This document shows positions 6,205-7,597 of a stretch of 7,597 nt of DNA, piece by piece; the stretch's first letter is position 1; each line of letters opens with the position of its first letter. Made by a program: the position numbers and the translations under genes. Source of the DNA: Nitrososphaerales archaeon TH5888 (GTDB lineage: Archaea; Thermoproteota; Nitrososphaeria; Nitrososphaerales; Nitrososphaeraceae); the NCBI GenBank assembly GCA_014523595.1, contig JAATVN010000166.1, forward strand, positions 1 to 7,597, in the 5' to 3' direction. Below the pieces are notes generated by a model that was given only the letters and a program-made list of their open reading frames with translations, was not told the origin of the DNA and searched no databases.

Positions 6205-6411
6205 GTGCCCATTTCCGACAACGACACTAAATCGACTTTGTCGAAATTCAATAAGAGGAAACTGATAGTAATAACAATAATAATTTCAGTTGCTGCAATT
6301 ATAATTGGAATCTGGTTCTTTTTTATTGGTGAGCATAACTTTGAAAGCACTAACATTTTGCCACCAAATTGCTATATGATAAATGGAAAACAAATATGTC
6401 CCATCCCATGA
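6205..6411 (+). CDS. Small single-pass membrane protein, 68 residues
   Basis: The protein has a polar, basic N-terminus (PISDNDTKSTLSKFNKRK), one strong membrane helix at about residues 20-42 (LIVITIIISVAAIIIGIWFF) and a short external tail ending PPNCYMINGKQICPIP with two cysteines. Basic residues before the helix predict N-in, C-out topology, placing the two Cys outside where they could form a disulfide. A stop (6202-6204) directly precedes the GTG, so this is the first possible start. The start overlaps an out-of-frame ATG in ATGAGTG. Function is unknown. The preceding gene is also surface-directed and Cys-containing, but the 75-bp gap and separate promoter-like site do not prove an operon. 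Confidence 0.65.
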   Translation: MPISDNDTKSTLSKFNKRKLIVITIIISVAAIIIGIWFFFIGEHNFESTNILPPNCYMINGKQICPIP

Positions 6412-6460
6412 AATTATTTTATATTTTATTGACCTAATGAGAATAACGCCAAGAGTCCAG

Positions 6461-6501
6461 ATTGGTGGGACCCGCAGAATTTGACATCAGGTCCCGCCAG
6501 T
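6461..6501 (+). ncRNA. Stem-loop unit 1
   Basis: ATTGGTGGGACC (6461-6472) pairs with GGTCCCGCCAGT (6490-6501), giving 12 base pairs including two G-U pairs and no mismatch, around a 17-nt loop. The G-U pairs fit an RNA, since they would be mismatches in DNA cruciforms. Whether it is transcribed is not known. Confidence 0.5.
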
Positions 6502-6555
6502 CGCCATTGAACTATTTTATAATTTGTTGAGAATAACAGTTAGAAGAACTCATGT

Positions 6556-6598
6556 CTAGTGGACCATGGCCTCCATCAGCATGATCCGGTCCACCAGT
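6556..6598 (+). ncRNA. Stem-loop unit 2
   Basis: GTGGACC (6559-6565) pairs with GGTCCAC (6588-6594). An A-C mismatch and two further pairs (CT with AG) extend the stem. The loop is 22 nt and includes CATG near both ends, which could extend the inner stem. A 25-bp T-rich tract follows (6598-6622). A TATA-like TTTTATAATT (6514-6523) would place a start site about 10 nt before the stem. Confidence 0.5.
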
Positions 6599-6665
6599 TT
6601 AGTCTAATCATTTTATTTTTTGTTACCCATTATGTAAATAACATCTAACACCAATGTATGTTCCG

Positions 6666-6709
6666 CTGGTGGGGCTCAGGTCATTAAGGCTTTGCGCTCC
6701 ACCCACCAG
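6666..6709 (+). ncRNA. Stem-loop unit 3
   Basis: CTGGTGGG (6666-6673) pairs perfectly with CCCACCAG (6702-6709). One more G-C pair is possible past a bulged A. The loop is about 25 nt. The following AT-rich stretch (6712-6737) lies between this hairpin and the stop codon of the convergent Cys/His-rich gene, so this copy could also end that minus-strand transcript. Confidence 0.5.
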
Positions 6710-6738
6710 TTGTTTAATATTTATTTAAATTTTTAATG

Positions 6739-6924
6739 TTATTCTTTGCTAGTTACTTCAAATCCTTCAAACCCATTCATCACCATCGAATGGTCTTCTT
6801 TTTTGCAACAGTCGCAATGAAGTTTAAAGCAATCTCTACTCATCTTATGATTGCATTCCGTACATGTGCAAATGCTATCAGAAAAATCTATACTCTTATG
6901 ATGACTATGGCTATAGACGTTCAT
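6739..6924 (-). CDS. Small Cys/His-rich, probably zinc-binding protein, 61 residues
   Basis: The central motif is C-T-C-T-E-C-N-H (residues 19-26), then C32 and H36 in RDCFKLHCDCC (C37, C39, C40), followed by KKEDHSMVMNGFEGFE. Seven Cys and several His in about 25 residues suggest one or two structural zinc sites, or a metal-handling role. An acidic C-terminus and no signal peptide or membrane helix indicate a cytoplasmic protein. From memory, small proteins with C-x-C-x2-C, C-x-C-C and D-H-S-M-V-M-x-G-F-E-G patterns are found in Nitrososphaeria, with no known function. This strand is preferred over the overlapping plus-strand frame because its Cys spacing is motif-like and a TATA-like box lies at the right distance. 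Confidence 0.75.
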   Translation of the reverse strand: MNVYSHSHHKSIDFSDSICTCTECNHKMSRDCFKLHCDCCKKEDHSMVMNGFEGFEVTSKE

Positions 6925-6953
6925 TCATTTACGATCATTAATAACTGGAGAAC

Positions 6954-6962
6954 AATATAATA
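6954..6962 (-). promoter_or_regulatory. TATA-like box for the Cys/His-rich gene
   Basis: TATTATATT on the minus strand is centred about 34 bp upstream of the ATG at 6924, predicting a leader of about 8 nt. Confidence 0.4.
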
Positions 6963-7026
6963 CGTCTTTCCAATATAGTTGTGCGTTCGTTCGGGTTTCT
7001 AAGATAACATAGATTCAAAGTGACGG

Positions 7027-7033
7027 ATTATAT
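7027..7033 (+). promoter_or_regulatory. TATA-like box for the 166-residue gene
   Basis: ATTATAT is centred 25 bp before the ATG at 7055, the spacing expected for a leaderless transcript. No Shine-Dalgarno precedes the ATG. Confidence 0.4.
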
Positions 7034-7054
7034 GTCATAAAAACAATTTATGGT

Positions 7055-7555
7055 ATGGACAAAATGAATGAGGATACTATCTTGCATTTTTACAGGATAT
7101 TGGAAAATTCGCTTCTTGAAAGTGATATATCCAAAATAAATGAAAAAGATATAGATGCTTGGTCGCAATCGTTCAAGAAAGTTGTGAGAGAAAGTAGAGA
7201 AAAGAGTGGTAAGGGAGTATTCGTCCCTTTTTTAATGTGGAAGTTGGGCGAGATAAGCCTTGTTGAGGCAAGCAAATACCTAGTTAACAGAAAACAGGAT
7301 GATTGCCGAGTTAGTTATGATCATAATAATGTTGAATATATACTCTGGGTGATGGCATTGATGTTTATGTCTTGGTCTGTTACAAATCTTAAACGAAAAA
7401 CGGAAAACGGACATTGTCAGAATATCGATCATCCACATGGAGATACGAATCCCAGACTTTGTAAAGAAGGAACAATATTTCATCAAGAACTTTACAATGA
7501 ATGTGTTAAAACTTTCAAAGATTTACTGATTCATTCAGATGCTCAACATCATTAA
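7055..7555 (+). CDS. Hypothetical protein, 166 residues, His/Cys-rich C-terminal third
   Basis: I do not recognise the family. Residues 1-50 are helical and highly charged (YRILENSLLESDISKINEKD, then FKKVVRESREKSGKG). Residues 54-78 are hydrophobic and helical (VFVPFLMWKLGEISLVEASK). Residues 93-110 (VEYILWVMALMFMSWSVT) are hydrophobic enough to be a membrane-associated or buried helix. The last 50 residues hold several His and Cys (H120, C121, H126, H128, C136, H143, C150, H160, H165, H166) that could bind metal. ATG 7055 is chosen because it sits at leaderless distance from a TATA-like box; another Met is at codon 4. No neighbour suggests a role. Confidence 0.8.
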   Translation: MDKMNEDTILHFYRILENSLLESDISKINEKDIDAWSQSFKKVVRESREKSGKGVFVPFLMWKLGEISLVEASKYLVNRKQDDCRVSYDHNNVEYILWVMALMFMSWSVTNLKRKTENGHCQNIDHPHGDTNPRLCKEGTIFHQELYNECVKTFKDLLIHSDAQHH

Positions 7556-7597
7556 TTCAAATTCAGTTTACTTTCAATAACTTTGATCAAATTACAA

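Larger units (their letters stand above)
6417..6735 (+). repeat. Array of three related stem-loop units
   Basis: Three units of about 90-105 bp follow one another. Each has a T/A-rich stretch (6417-6430, 6514-6523, 6610-6621), then AATAAC (6442-6447, 6532-6537, 6637-6642). After 13, 18 and 23 bp comes the left arm of a hairpin, then a right arm ending CCAG, then T-rich sequence. The stems share a (C/A)T(G/A)GTGGxxCC-like left arm and a GGxCCxxCCAG-like right arm, but differ in detail while still pairing. No ORF covers the array. Possible roles are small RNA genes, transcription terminators between convergent genes, or recombination/binding sites. I do not recognise the family. Confidence 0.65.

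Noticed and set aside
6417..6735. Hairpin array as a CRISPR array.
   Set aside because: The units are not near-identical direct repeats with uniform spacers; similarity is mainly in pairing and a few short motifs, and there are only three units.
6736..6960. A 74-codon plus-strand frame covering the Cys/His-rich gene.
   Set aside because: Composition is unstructured, and the minus strand has ordered Cys/His motifs and a well-placed TATA-like box.

Overview
The window looks like chromosomal DNA of an AT-rich archaeon. The best guess is an ammonia-oxidising Nitrososphaeria (Thaumarchaeota) of the Nitrososphaera/Nitrosocosmicus type. The reasons are TATA-like boxes about 25-40 bp upstream of most start codons with very short or no leaders, a secreted HYR/PKD/cadherin-like repeat protein, a short signal-peptide protein ending its leader in A-N-A-Q, and a small Cys/His-rich protein of a kind I associate from memory with that group. 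No rRNA, tRNA, transposase, integrase or CRISPR array is visible. Gene density is low, there are long gaps, and one gene is dead, so this is accessory or slowly eroding sequence rather than a core operon.

Layout. 1-291 holds nothing I can call. 292-725 (+) is the remnant of a ferritin gene: degraded N-terminal half, frame change, recognisable C-terminal half. It runs head-on into a GT4 glycosyltransferase (730-1878, -). 1879-2461 is mostly non-coding, with a TATA-like box for the glycosyltransferase and one possible 51-residue small ORF (2158-2313, -). 2462-4510 (-) encodes a 682-residue exported multi-domain adhesin-like protein with a recent in-frame duplication of one cadherin-like domain. 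A 414-bp divergent spacer follows, then a 186-residue protein of unknown function (4925-5485, +). 5486-5880 contains a hairpin and a possible 44-residue CxxC protein (5664-5798, +). Then come a small secreted four-cysteine protein (5881-6129, +), a single-pass membrane protein (6205-6411, +), three tandem hairpin units (6417-6735), a small Cys/His-rich protein on the minus strand (6739-6924), and a 166-residue unknown protein with a His/Cys-rich C-terminal third (7055-7555, +).

How the parts may fit. The glycosyltransferase, the adhesin-like protein (rich in N-glycosylation sequons), the secreted Cys protein and the small membrane protein all point to the cell surface. Spacing and separate promoter-like sites suggest individually transcribed genes, not one operon. 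Glycosylation of the neighbouring surface protein by the glycosyltransferase is only a guess from proximity.

The most unusual structure is the array of three related stem-loops at about 6461-6709. Each is preceded by a T/A-rich TATA-like stretch and an AATAAC motif and followed by a T-rich tract, with the stem kept although its sequence differs between copies. I do not recognise it as a known element.
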